64,000 nucleotides of DNA from Lophium mytilinum (GCA_010093605.1 MU004187.1:873383-937382), one strand, 5' to 3'. Positions 44,930 through 55,855 are shown, counted from the stretch's first letter. Notes: generated from the letters alone by a model not told the origin. Program-made: numbers and translations.

Positions 44930-46788
44930 ATGCTTGCCAGGGCCGCTGCTCGCGCCGTCAAGGCTCGGCCAGCGCCGCCATCCCCATTTCCCGCTGGAGC
45001 TGCATCGACGCAATGGATACGACGCTACGCAAGAGACGACAAGCCTCGCCCGCCCCCGAGGAAGCCATCACACGGCGAGTCTGGACGGAGGAATGCTGGT
45101 AACGACTATACCTGGAAGCCGGCGCAGCCCATAAACTTCGCGACCGCCAAGACCGCCGCAGAAAAGGCGGCTGCAGAGCGCACACAATCACCTCCACAAA
45201 GCCGAAACACATCGCAAGATGGCCAGTTCTCGAGTCAGCAGCCAGAGTACGATGCGGGTGCGATTCCAGAGAGGAATACAGTGCAATATGGACGAGCCAA
45301 GGCGACGGAGCGCGTAAGAAGCCCGCAAGAAGAATTCAGTACAGCACAGGACGAGTTCAGTGGTCCCAAATCCTCGAAAGCAAACACCGCACCTACTACG
45401 GACGGAGTAGACGAGCCTGCAGCACCGAGTGGGCCATTGCCAGACCTGCGCCAAGGCATCCCCTCGACGTTTGCCGCCGAATTCGGTGCAGAGGACGCAA
45501 AGCCATCCCAAAAGGCCAGCGAGCAAGAGAGCAAAATCAATGAGTCCGTAGAAGAGCCAGAACCTGCGGCTGGAGGTCCCGGTGGTGGTCGTGGGAGTGG
45601 TGATTTGCCCAAGTCCGCATTCGAGACATCCGTCGACCGGAGGAGAAACAAGGTCGCGAACTACTCCTACCTAATGGCCCTAGTATTTGGACTCACTGGA
45701 GCTGTGTTCCTGGGCCGGCCTTGGGAGAGCGAAGAAGAGGCAGCACAACATCCCGACATCTCTTCAAGCTGGAACGTCACGACAATGTACGAGCGCGCGA
45801 AGGCCCGCATGTCAGGCCAGATGAGCTACTACACCGAGCCAACGTTCCCCAAATTGCTGCCAGAAATGGACCCGCGACCCCCCTATACTCTAGTCCTGAG
45901 TTTGGAAGACATGCTTGTCCACAGTGAATGGACGAGCAAGAATGGGTGGCGGACGGCCAAGCGACCTGGCGTGGATTACTTCATCCGGTACTTGAGCCAA
46001 TACTACGAACTGGTCATCTTCACCAGCCTTCCTATGCAAGTAGCGGAGCCCGTCATCAAGAAACTGGACCCTTTCCACATTGTGATGTGGCCCTTGTTCC
46101 GGGAAGCTACTCGCTATGAGAAGGGCGAATACATCAAGGTACAATTCCCCCTGCTACCCCTATAGTCCCAATCCAACTAACTCGTCCGTAGGATCTCTCC
46201 TACCTCAACCGCGACCTCTCCAAAACTCTCATCATCGACACTAAGGCCTCTCACACTAAATACCAGCCCTCCAACGCCATCATCCTGCCCCCGTGGGACG
46301 GCACACCTGGCGATCGCAAACTCGTCTCCCTCATCCCCTTCCTCGAACACATTGCCACCATGGGCATCCAAGACGTCCGGAAAGCCATCGAGTCCTTCGA
46401 AGGCGCCGATATCCCCACCGAATTCGCGATTCGGGAGACACGCGCCCGTGAAAAGTTCAAGGCGGAGCTTGATGCGGAGCGGGCCAAGCGACCCAAGCAC
46501 AGCGCCGCAGGCTGGCTGATTGGTGCGTTAGGCATGAAGGGAGGCCACCAAGGTGGCATGGTGGTTGGCGAAAAGACGGTTTCCGAGGGGCTCGCGGAGG
46601 GCAAGATGCTGAGTGATCAGATCCGCGAGCAAGGAATTAAGGCGTACGAGGCCATGGAGAAGCAGATTCGGGAGAATGGAGAGGCGTGGCTGAAGGAGAT
46701 GGCCGAGGAGGAGAAGAAGATGCAGGAGGAGCAGATCAAGAGTATGAAAAGTGGCATGACGGGGTGGTTTGGGGGGAAGAAGGAGTAG
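44930..46788 (+). CDS. TIM50: Mitochondrial inner-membrane translocase subunit Tim50
   Basis: Receptor of the TIM23 complex that binds presequence proteins in the intermembrane space. CDS join(44930..46138, 46192..46788), 601 residues; a 53-bp intron (GTACAA donor, CTAAC branch, GTAG acceptor) joins EKGEYIK to DLSYLNRDLSKTLIID. Arg-rich presequence MLARAAARAVKARPAPP, a disordered Ser/Pro/Gln-rich matrix segment to about residue 225, one inner-membrane helix (YLMALVFGLTGAVFLG), then the FCP1/NIF-like domain. As in all Tim50 proteins the phosphatase motif DxDxT is lost (VLSLEDMLVHSEW). C-terminal charged helix KEMAEEEKKMQEEQIKSM. Somewhat longer than yeast Tim50 because of the disordered segment. 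Identification is firm. Confidence 0.95.
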
Positions 46789-47669
46789 GGAAAAGGTCTA
46801 ATTCAGTCTTGTCTCTTGAGATTCTCGAGAGAATAGCAGAAAACGGAGAGGAGGAGTGGTGGCTGTACTATTTTCCTGTAAGAGGTGAGTTGTCGTACGA
46901 TGGCGGGGATGACATCAAATCCACTCTTTGTTGCGGGTAGCATGGGCATCACCTGGCGTTGTTGTCGTTTGGGTCTGTAACATAACTCACGGATGATTCA
47001 TGCCCCCGAACTTGGTGCAACTGGCGGCAGTAAACTGGGCCACTAGCCTTCAAGCACTGAACGTGACATCGCCAGAACTGGACGATGCATGCAGTTGATT
47101 AACCTGTGGAAATGAGAGCCGCTATGAAACAGTAATACTCCCAGAGTACTATTTTTAGTCGCCGCTTACTACCTTCACGAAGTACATAATGTCACGTGAC
47201 CATAAACTCTCGAGCGATTACGGAATATCGTTTAAGGCCACAGGGCGGTTTTTAGACTGTTCAAGGTTAATGGGATTGGAGGTATCAAGATCAGCGATGA
47301 GGATGCAGATGGATCAGATTGAGTCATGCATGGCATAGAAGTATGAAAGCCTCAGTCGTGAGAACTGCCTGCCCCAAGAGTGCTTTCAAAGTAGCCAGTC
47401 AGTGCTCTCGATTTTGTTTCCTATCGACTGAGACAGTGTAACGCATAGGCGCCCGTACTCTCGGACCCCCGCCATGCCATCACGCCTCTTCAACCTTCAA
47501 TTTCGAGCTGACTTCGTACTTTCGTACCCTGGTACACGCTAGCAGCCCCGCTGCGTAGCTTGTACCTAGAACGTTAAGTATTATCTCCGAGCATCCTTAT
47601 AAATCGACGTCACTCCCCACCCCGTCTCGACATCGTGAGCTCTTTCAAACTCCTTCGTGCATTTCTCCG
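46789..47669. promoter_or_regulatory. Intergenic with palindromic E-box and TATA before the reductase
   Basis: 881 bp. GTCACGTGAC, a perfect palindrome at 47192-47201 containing CACGTG, fits a Cbf1/bHLH site. TTATAAAT at 47597-47604 lies 66 bp before the upstream ATG at 47670, placing the transcript start so that this ATG can be included. No gene is seen. Confidence 0.5.
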
Positions 47670-49087
47670 ATGAGTGGCTACGGACTTCTCCGCTACTCCC
47701 GCAATCTCCAGTCTGTTCTGAACATCCAGAGCGGTAAAAATCGCGCTTCCCGCTGCCACCGTGACGCTTGCAAACCCCAACCTTTTCAAACCACTCGACG
47801 ATTTCAAAGCCAAGCTGCTGCAAACATGGCGTTGAACATCAACTCCAGCTACAAGCTGAACTCGGGCTACGAGATACCCATTTTAGGATATGGCGTAAGT
47901 TGGAGTCTATTTCGCAGCGACTGCCGGGCGTTCCTCCAGCTCTAGACCTGATCTCCCCGCACCTCAACATCAATTATATCGATCTATCACATTTCCACCT
48001 CTCTTAGTCCTCTCCTTATTCAAACCAAGATCTTCCAACCGCTCTCAATAGCTATCCCCTTCTCGAAGTTCTCAATCACATGACCGCTGCCCACCCCTCT
48101 CCAAAGCCCTACTAATATCCCCTCCAGGTCTACCAAACGTAATTCCCCTCTCCCTCTCCCCCCATTCTCCCTACTAAACCCCCAGCCCCGCCGACATAAC
48201 CGAATCCGTCGTCACCCACGCCCTACAAACCGGCTACCGCCACATCGACTCCGCCGTCGCCTACCGCAACGAAAAGCCGTCGGCCGCCGCACTGCTCAAA
48301 TCAAGCCTCCCCCGCAGCTCCGTCTTCTTCACCACCAAAGTCCCGCCAAAGGATCTTGGTTACGACAGCGCCAAGGCCCACATCGCCGAGAGCCTCTCCA
48401 TCACGGGCCTCGACTACATCGACCTCTACCTCCTACACGCGCCGTACGGCGGCAAAGAGGCGCGGCTCGGGGCGTGGAAGGCGCTAGTCGAGGGGGTGGC
48501 GGCCGGGAAGATCCGGAGCATTGGGGTGAGTAATTATGGGGTGCATCATCTGGAGGAGTTGGAGGCGTGGATTAAGGAGGTGGATGGGAGGGAGGGGGCG
48601 GGGAAGGGGGGTGTTTTGAGTGTGAATCAGGTGGAGCTGCATCCGTGGTTGCCGAGGGATGATATTGTGGGATGGTGTAAGGCGAGGAGGGTTGTTGTCG
48701 AGGTAAGTTGATGCGGAGACGTGGTGCGATAGGGAGTGCTAATGTTTGGTGGGGGCAGGCGTATTGTCCGATTGTTCGTGCTACGAAGGCGGAAGACCCG
48801 CTGCTGCTGCCGCTGGCGAAGAAGTATAATAAATCTACTTCGCAGATTTTGCTGAGGTGGAGTTTGCAGAAGGTAGGTCTATCCAATCTATTGCTCTGCT
48901 AGCAACGGCTGATGAGTCACACCTACTGCAGGGCTTCGTCCCCCTTCCCAAGTCCGTAACCCCCTCGCGGATCGAGGAAAATGCCGCTCTTTACGACTTC
49001 GAGCTCTCGGACGCTGAAATGAAATCCCTGGATATAGACGGGGTATATGAGCCCTGTGCGTGGGACCCGACGGTTAGCAGTGATTAA
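47670..49087 (+). CDS. Aldo-keto reductase, five exons including an 11-bp micro-exon
   Basis: NADPH-dependent carbonyl reductase of the AKR superfamily. CDS join(47670..47894, 48128..48138, 48186..48702, 48759..48872, 48932..49087): 340 residues from ATG 47670, or 288 from the in-frame ATG 47826. Exon 2 is only 11 bp (codes VYQ plus two bases); with it the product reads ILGYG-VYQTPADITESVVTHAL-QTGYRHIDSAVAYRNE, the family consensus. The catalytic tetrad is intact: Asp and Tyr in HIDSAVAYRNE, Lys in FFTTKVPP, His in YLLHAPYGG. The C-terminal cofactor loop is GFVPLPKSVTPSRIEEN. The 52 extra N-terminal residues are Arg/Ser/Gln-rich with almost no acidic residues, like a mitochondrial presequence, so two products may be made. 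Intron 1 (233 bp) is long for this genome. Confidence 0.9.
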
Positions 49088-49149
49088 ATTGTATATAGGA
49101 CGTAGTAGCGTTGTTTCCAAAACATTACTACAATAATAAATTAAATTGA

Positions 49150-49690
49150 CGAGATCTGCAAAGGTGTTAGCGTGCGGAATTAGGCCTTACCTCACCAAAC
49201 TGCATCACCAAATTGCATCACCAAATCGCACCACTAAATTGCATTACTATAGGAAATGCCTGAACCGTTTAATACCAGGGCAAGCGCAAGAGCTTTTGGA
49301 GGGCAGGGTAGCAATAGAAGACCCACCTCGATAGTAGAGGGTCTGAAAAAGGCTGTGACGTCGAAAATTAGACTTTAATCAAGTTTATTGCTAGACGGCA
49401 CCCAATTTCTCACACGTGGAATACTAGGTCATCTGGATATGCGTTTGAAGGATTGAATACTGTTGAAGACGCCCCTGGATGGTGGAAGATTTGAAAAATG
49501 TGAATGTAAGGAGTGAGATGTTGGAAATTAGATCTCAATTAACCATGATGCTGGACGACTACAATCTCTCCTACGTGCAATTTGGGTCCTTTGGGCATAC
49601 GTCTCAAGGGCTAGATACCAACAAAGATGTCCCTGAACGGTAAAAGATTTGAGAACGTGAATGTGAAGGTAGTAAGTTCGAGCATTAGAC
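49150..49690 (+). repeat. Short array of ~158-bp units, same satellite family
   Basis: Three degenerate units anchored on GAAGAC near 49317 and 49465 and the matching GTCCCTGAACGG near 49629 (spacing about 148-158 bp). The phrase TGTTGAAGACGCCCCTGGAT with a following GTGAATGTAAGG resembles the 36-41 kb unit (ATCTGAAGACCCTCCTG ... GATGTAACG), in the same orientation. It lies just 3' of the aldo-keto reductase. Four short GCATCACCAAAT-type repeats lie at 49,200-49,245. Confidence 0.6.
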
Positions 49691-50116
49691 TTGCGTCTCT
49701 ACACCAAACTAGCGAACCAATCACAACGCACCACTCCCCCGTCCCCCGTCCTCCTAAAAATCACGGCGAGGGTTTGTACCGTCGGCGCTTCGAAATGGAG
49801 GGTACTGGTGGCAAATTGGACGAGAACCGGCATTGGGAAACAATATTCTGCGAAATGTAGATGCCGCCGGGGCCATTCTGACCGCTTTCTGACACCTCGA
49901 TGCATTCTGACAGCTTTCTGACACGGTGACCGAACTAGGAGGAATAGTCAGTCCGATACTTTAGTCAATGCAATTGAGAGGAACCTTTCGCACTTTCACA
50001 TAAAACAGGAGTATCTCTGGAATATAGAAGTATCTGCATAGTCAACACGAAGCAATCTACCATCCAAAAATACCCAACTCCAAACCTTTCCCCAAAAGAT
50101 CATCAATCCTATCACC
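49691..50116. other. Intergenic, promoter side of the Gal80-like gene
   Basis: 426 bp with a short direct duplication (ATTCTGACCGCTTTCTGACA and ATTCTGACAGCTTTCTGACA near 49,873-49,923) and an A/C-rich leader before the ATG. No gene. Confidence 0.4.
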
Positions 50117-51273
50117 ATGTCGAACCCCATCCGCATTGGCCTCGTCGGCCTCTCGAAGGGCAACTACATGGGCGGGTAAGAGCTCCATCTCCTCCGCCCT
50201 TGCTCCACTTGTCACTGACACTCCCCAGCTCATGGGCCGCCACCGCCCACCACCCCTATCTCACCACCTCCCCCCACTACAAGATCACCGCTCTCCAAAA
50301 CAGCTCTACCGCGTCCGCCAAAGCCGCAGCATCCACCTTCGGCCTCCCAGACGTCGCCTGCTACGGCGACCCCTCGTCCATCGCCAACGACCCGAACGTC
50401 GACCTCGTCGCCGTCTCCGTCAAAGTCCCCGAGCACTACAAGCTCATCGAGCCAGCGCTCCGCGCCGGGAAGGCCGTCTTCAGCGAATGGCCGCTCGCCG
50501 CGAACCTCGCCGACGCCGAGGCGCTGACGGCACTCGCGGCCGAGATGAAAGCGAAGACGATAGTCGGGCTGCAGGGGCGGCAGTCGCCCGCTGTACGCAA
50601 AGCGAAAGAGATGATTGAGGCGGGGGAGCTGGGCGAGATCCTGGGGAGCACCATGTCGGGAACGTGGATGCTGCAGGGCGCTATGATGCCCGAGTTCTTC
50701 GCGTACGGGATGGATATCGAGGCTGGGGTGAACATAGTCACGGTGTTGCTCGGGCACGCGATTGATGCGTTCTGCTACGTCTTGGGCGAGTTCGAGGGCG
50801 TGCAGGCAGCGCTGGTGAACAATCGGCCGCAGGTGACGTTGGTGGACGGGAAGGGACAGGCGCTGAGGACGGTGGAGAAGACGATTCATGATCGGGTTTC
50901 TGTGCAGGGGAAGTTGAAGAATGGGGGCTTGGGGACGGTGGTGTATGAGGCGGAGAAGTCGAATACTGGGAAGGCGTTCTACTGGGAGATTGATGGGACG
51001 AAGGGGAGCTTGGTGTTGGAGGGTGGTGATGGGAGTATTCAGATGATGGCCCCGACTTTGAAGTTTGCGTCGAGGGAGCCGGGGGCGGAGTTGAAGAGTG
51101 TTGAGATCGAGGATGGGAGTGCCATCTCCTACAATGTGGGGAGGCAATACGATGTGTTTGCTGGCAAGGAGAATGGGTCTTTCACGACGTTCGAGGATGC
51201 TCTGGTGAGGCATCGCATGATCGCAGCTATTTACAAAAGCGACCAGAACGGCACGAGGGAGTCCTATGTCTGA
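50117..51273 (+). CDS. Gfo/Idh/MocA-fold protein, Gal80-like
   Basis: NAD(P)-binding Rossmann-fold protein of the GFO/IDH/MOCA superfamily, nearest to the fungal Gal80 group. CDS join(50117..50175, 50229..51273), 367 residues; a 53-bp intron joins SKGNYMGG to SWAATAHHPYL. N-terminal nucleotide-binding start IRIGLVGLSKGNYMGG, then NDPNVDLVAVSVKVPEHY. Where catalytic members have the EKP motif this protein has SEWPLA, as in Gal80, which is a non-enzymatic repressor of galactose genes in yeast. It also has GLQGRQSPAVRKAKEMIEAG and GVNIVTVLLGHAIDAFCYVL, both Gal80-like. In filamentous fungi such proteins are not tied to galactose control, so the role is open: a dinucleotide-sensing regulator or an unusual dehydrogenase. 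Confidence 0.85.
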
Positions 51274-51299
51274 TATAGGACGCTACATCCTTTACATTC

Positions 51300-52190
51300 C
51301 TTTTTCCAAATTTCGTACCTCTCAGGGGGGTCTTTCATTGGTATCCAACGTGTCAAACTGCTCATGCACATGTCTTAATCGTGGACGTCCAGGCGAAGAG
51401 GTACGCTGCATCTATCTGCGTGACTGATGTCAAATATACAACGTTACAATCTTTACATTCACAATAGTCAAATGCTACAACCCTCGGGGGAGTCTTCCAT
51501 CGGTATCCAATGTTTCAAATCGCTCGTACACATGCCTTAATCGTGGATGTGTAGGAAAGGAGGTGCGCTACAGCCATCTGCGTGACCAATGTCCAATTCA
51601 CAATGTAACAACCTTTGCATTGACCGTATTGGAAAGCTCCAACCCCCGGGGGCGTTTTTCATCGGTATTCAAACTCGCAAAGCGAATATATGCTTGACCT
51701 GATCTTAGAGGTGCAGGAAAAGAGAGGCGCTGCAGCATCATGTATAACCACTGTCCAGTTCACAGCGCTACGACCTTTACATTCACGGTACGTCAAAGCT
51801 CCAACGCCCAGGGGGGTCTTCCATCGGTATCTAACCCAGCAAACTGTATCCAAACTTGGTCTGATTTTGGAGGGACAGGAAAAAGGGGGCGCTGCAGCAA
51901 TCCGCGTAACTAACGTCAAGTTTACAGTGTTGTAACCTTGACATTCAGGTTTCTTAACCCTCCAACACCCAGGGGGGTCTTCCATCGGTATCTACCCCCG
52001 CAAAACGTAGGTATAGCTGACCTAATATCAGAAGTGCAAGAGAAGAGGTGCGCTGTACCAATCCAATTAATATATGTCCAGTTCACGGCGTTATAGCCTT
52101 GACATTCACGTTCTCCAATTATCTAACATCCAGGGGCGTCTTCCGTTGGTATACAGCCCCGGAAAACGTATGTATATATAGCCTAATATA
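51300..52190 (-). repeat. Six-unit array, 161-162-bp period, apparently inverted satellite copy
   Basis: Anchored on GTCTTCCATCGGTATC: 51330, 51492, 51654, 51816, 51977 and 52138, spacing 161-162 bp. Units also share a CAACNCCCAGGGGGG segment and TTACATTCAC. The reverse complement of the anchor (GATACCGATGGAAGACCCCC) parallels the 36-41 kb unit (GCTACCATCTGAAGACCCTC), so it seems to be the same family in the opposite orientation. It starts about 30 bp after the Gal80-like stop codon. Confidence 0.8.
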
Positions 52191-52620
52191 TAGAAGAGAG
52201 AAATATAGGGGTCTACGCAGCGTAATAGTTACAAGAACGTGTGTTAGTTGCTATTTATACTAAAAGTAGCTAGCTTTAATAAATAGCATTACTTACAACT
52301 TACTTCCTAAGTAGTAGTTATAAGATCTAGTATTAGCTACAAGTTCTACCCTAAGGGTTAGTTATAATAGACCCGATTAGTTATATATTCTTCCCTAAGC
52401 GTTAGTTAGAAAATATAATATTAGTGCAATAGTTATATCATCACAACATTTACTATAAGTTCCAAGTTAAACAACAAGTTACTACGTTCTGTAGCAAACA
52501 AGGGCCCATTGCGGCCACGCTTAGTATCTATATCGTACAAAAACCACCCATAAACGGGCCTGAACCCCCCTCTCTCGCTCCACAAACCCCCCAATCCACC
52601 ATTCATCCCCACCCCACAGC
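52191..52620. other. TA-rich, RIP-like intergenic strip
   Basis: About 300 bp of TA-rich sequence, with few CpA, between the satellite and the F-box gene. It holds two similar phrases, CCCTAAGGGTTAGTTA and CCCTAAGCGTTAGTTAG. No gene. The last 100 bp are C-rich and adjoin the F-box stop codon. Confidence 0.4.
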
Positions 52621-53970
52621 TCACCCCAGCGCCTCCACATTGTTCCTATACGCCGACCACGTCCGGGACCCCGCCATGCCCACCGGCCTCGCTATCACCA
52701 CTCTTCCGCCCCTGTTTGTCACTAGGACGCGTTCCGCCGCCAACATCGCGCGTACACCAAGCAAGGGGATAAAGTAGCCACCTGGGCGGTACGCCTCCTG
52801 CGGTTCTAGCACTACTACCTCCTCTAGCTGCAGATCGCTCCGCATTCCGTCCAGAACATTGCCTAACTGTTGGAAGATGCCGGACGCCAGGTGCAGGACA
52901 CGCAGCGTGGCGGCGTGCTGGGCCAAGTAGGCCCTCAGCGGGGCGTCGTCTGTCGCAAACTGTGCCAGCTTGAGGGTCTTTAGGTACTGGAAGCAGATGT
53001 GGGAGATTGAGGGGAGCCAGCCACGCACGGTGGTGCTCACGGGTTGGCCGAAGCGGGGGCGCTCGGAGGGGAAGGTTAGGTCCAAAGTGGTGAGATTTGG
53101 GGCCAAAGCCAGGAAGCCTGGGAGGTGGGTGACGGGCGTACTTCCGGCCATAATGAGGGCTCTTTGCTTCTCGATGGTCAAGCTGAGGGTCTCGAGGCCG
53201 CGGAGGGCTGACCTGATGTACTCGTGGTTGCACCTGAAGGCTTCGAGGCCGAGGGGGGCGGCAGTGGTCTTCAGTTCCTTCAGATGAAGGCCCGATTCGG
53301 AGACGGCGGCGAGGATGTGTGCCAACAAGCTACGGTGGCGGTAGTAGTCGTACAGGTCCGGGATCTTGCTCTGCGCTTCGTCTAGGACCTTCTGCGCCGT
53401 AATGCCTGGCCACATGGGGTGCGGATCTCGTTTGAAGTTCTTGATGTCGCGGAAGTTCATGGGCGCGTGAATTCCGATCGACTCCACCTTGCTAAGCTTT
53501 TGAAGGCTATCAAGCAGAAGTTCGTACATAGATTCGTTGTTGAGGGCACGTTCCTGGTCCTTGAACATCTTCTTGTAGGCTTTCAAGGCAGCACGGCGGC
53601 GATCTTTCCCTCTCTTGGTGCGTGCTTCATCAACCCATTCCCTGAGAGCTGCAACTCCGTCCTCGTGCAGCCTCTCCGTGCCAAAAGTAAGGCTCCGGAT
53701 GTTCTCGGCGGCAGCATTGTTCTCGGAAATGTCGTGGAGGCGTTCAAGACTACAACCCACGAGGCGAAAGGGACCGGGGGTGATGCGGAATCCGAAGGCA
53801 CGCCAGGCGGCTGCTTCGAGGCTGCGGCAAACGAGGCGGACGTTTTGAATGTCGCGGAAGTCGTCGAGGTGGTCGTTGATGAGCTCTAGGATCTCGAGCG
53901 GCTGGTTGGGAAGCGTGGCCAGCGGATTCTCGGCGCTGTACACGATGACGCGACGTGAACGTGGTGCCAT
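52621..53970 (-). CDS. F-box protein
   Basis: 449 residues, no introns, ATG at 53970. The N-terminal F-box (about residues 18-60: LATLPNQPLEILELINDHLD, then DIQNVRLVCRSLEAAAW) would bind Skp1 in an SCF ubiquitin ligase. The rest is an alpha/leucine-rich region typical of fungal F-box proteins, with weak LRR-like spacing (LETLSLTI, LTTLDLTF, LKTLKLAQF, LRVLHLASG). A basic linker (TKRGKDRRRAALKAYKK) could act in nuclear import. Substrate unknown. The overlapping plus-strand open frame of 156 codons is an antisense shadow. Confidence 0.88.
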   Translation of the reverse strand: MAPRSRRVIVYSAENPLATLPNQPLEILELINDHLDDFRDIQNVRLVCRSLEAAAWRAFGFRITPGPFRLVGCSLERLHDISENNAAAENIRSLTFGTERLHEDGVAALREWVDEARTKRGKDRRRAALKAYKKMFKDQERALNNESMYELLLDSLQKLSKVESIGIHAPMNFRDIKNFKRDPHPMWPGITAQKVLDEAQSKIPDLYDYYRHRSLLAHILAAVSESGLHLKELKTTAAPLGLEAFRCNHEYIRSALRGLETLSLTIEKQRALIMAGSTPVTHLPGFLALAPNLTTLDLTFPSERPRFGQPVSTTVRGWLPSISHICFQYLKTLKLAQFATDDAPLRAYLAQHAATLRVLHLASGIFQQLGNVLDGMRSDLQLEEVVVLEPQEAYRPGGYFIPLLGVRAMLAAERVLVTNRGGRVVIARPVGMAGSRTWSAYRNNVEALG

Positions 53971-54760
53971 TGCTGCTGTTAAGAGCGAGCGCTGCGATGA
54001 AAGGAGATGATTTGAGAGATGTTGTGAAGTTGGTGCTGTGTTGTGTTTTGGAGCTGGTGACGTGTTGTGGAGTCTGTGATGAAGTGACGGTGAAGCACGA
54101 CGCTCGTGACGGCGAAGCTCTCAACGAAAGACGGGCGGGTCATGTGAACAGAAAGCGGCAGTCCACGAGCCCGTCGCTCTATAGGAAACGAGCATGTACC
54201 TCAATAGGTTTACACTCACTGTAGGCTGCGTACGCTTGTCTAGCACTGCCTGAGGTCCTCTGCTGCGTTATTGAAAACTGGAAAGCAACAGTCTTGACAC
54301 GCCTGACAGCTCTCTGGGCCACCTCAGACGGCGTCAAAGCAGACTACCCCTTCAATTCAAGGAAGACACAAGCCGCACTGTCCACGAATGCGTACGGAAT
54401 ATTTTTCTGAGAACATCCCAACGTTCACAAATATACCTTGCCTGTGTACACTGACCTAGCACTGTTTGAGATCCTCCAGTACATCATCGGAGTTATGCTA
54501 CAACAGTTCTGACGAGGCTGATAGCTCTCTGAGCCACTTCAGACGGCGGTATTGGACTGCCAGGAACATATGAATCCTCGCCACTGCACAAACTCAACAC
54601 TTCTAGACCTCCCCTTTGCCCGCTCGATAGCATTGTCAGCAGCGGCCCACCTAGCAGGTAGCTGGTCGGCCAAGAAGTAATCTGAAACGGACGATGTATT
54701 CTTTGGATCTGTTAAGCTGACTGGAAAATACATTCCTTTCCATACAAACCACCGCACGCC
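53971..54760. other. Intergenic with two copies of a dispersed repeat
   Basis: Upstream of the F-box gene and downstream of the secreted hydrolase-like gene. Two copies (about 54,230-54,350 and 54,445-54,560) share TAGCACTG, GAGRTCCTC, then CTGAYAGCTCTCTG and CCACYTCAGACGGCG. A third copy lies near 56,260-56,350. No gene. Confidence 0.5.
54138..54560. repeat. Dispersed repeat, two tandem copies
   Basis: The core CTGACAGCTCTCTGGGCCAC near 54,302 recurs as CTGATAGCTCTCTGAGCCAC near 54,519, about 215 bp later. The left flank (GAACAGAAAGCGGCAGTCCA near 54,143) matches the left flank of the third copy near 56,185, so the element seems to be at least 200 bp long. Confidence 0.6.
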
Positions 54761-55855
54761 CTATGTCTGACCAGAAAAGGACAGCTTTTCATTGCCCACA
54801 ACCCCATTTAGGACATTCCCGATACCATCAACCTGACCATTGCCACCAGGCTGGATCACATTCGAGAACGCGGCAGCCATGACTTGGACCCCACTGACGA
54901 AGTCTTTCCCATCAAATTCGCAATGCCCGCCCTGCGGAGAGTTATCCACAGTCTGTAAGGCATTGATTTGATCAGTCGACAGACCCGCTGTAGTCGCGAG
55001 GCCCTCATACGCCACAATTGCGCTCGGTATCGCCGGCTGTAGCAAAGCCAACTCATCCTGCGTACTCTGGAAATGGATTGTCGTACTCGATATCACAGCA
55101 TCCGCATCCAAAAAGTTGACCTGGGGCTCCAGCCCTCCGCAGTTCAACAGTATCCCCGTGCCCTGGAAACTCGTCATCTGTGCTGGTATGAAGAAGCCGC
55201 TGAGCAGCAGCGAGCCGCCCGAGACCCCGGTGAAGAAGACTCGCGATTTGTTGAATGCTACTACGCTCGGTAGTTCGTTCAGGATCAAGTCGTTCACGGC
55301 TTGAGAGTGGGCGACGCCGTCGGTTCGATTGAGCCCGCTGCCACCGCCCCAGAAGAGGTTGGGGTCCGGGGCGAGCATGACAACACCCATAAGATTTGCT
55401 TGGACCGCTTGATTTGGGAAGTCGAAGAAGGATTGGCCGCCGTCGCCGTGTAGGAGGACGTTGATGCCCATTGCTCCTACTGTACTGGGGTCTGCGGCAC
55501 CGCCGTTCACGCCGGAGGTAGTCATGAATTGGTCTGCAGGGGCACTGACTTTGAAGCGCATGTCTAGGCCACTAGAAAGTCTTGTAAGCTCCTCATTCAA
55601 GGGTGCGACAAGGTCATCGCTGTGGGTTGGGGAATGTTACTTGACTGTCACGGTCTGATCGAGAATCGTGGACCCATCAGTCGCAGTTGACACGCCGCCT
55701 TTGATTTGGGCGGCTTGCTGCTGGGCCGTTGCCGCTTGAGTATCACCTCCGCCAGTGGTAGAGCTCGTCTTTTTCTGTCGTGGAGACGCTGCAGCCTGAG
55801 TATCCCAAAGACCCAGCACGAGAAAGAGGATGGAGAAGCGATACTGAAATAACAT
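54761..55855 (-). CDS. Secreted serine-hydrolase-like protein
   Basis: CDS complement(join(54761..55571, 55641..55855)), 341 residues; a 69-bp intron (GTAACA donor, TCTAG acceptor) joins ILDQTVTV to NGLDMRFKVSAPADQF. Signal peptide MLFQYRFSILFLVLGLWDTQ, then a short Gln/Thr/Gly-rich linker. The core has GINVLLHGDGG (oxyanion-type loop, about residue 113), the nucleophile elbow GVSGG with Ser about 189, and a late GGHCE with His about 288. These suggest an alpha/beta-hydrolase fold, related to extracellular esterases or polyester depolymerases. Databases often label this family cyclin-like F-box protein, from my memory; nothing in it resembles an F-box. Substrate unknown. Confidence 0.82.
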
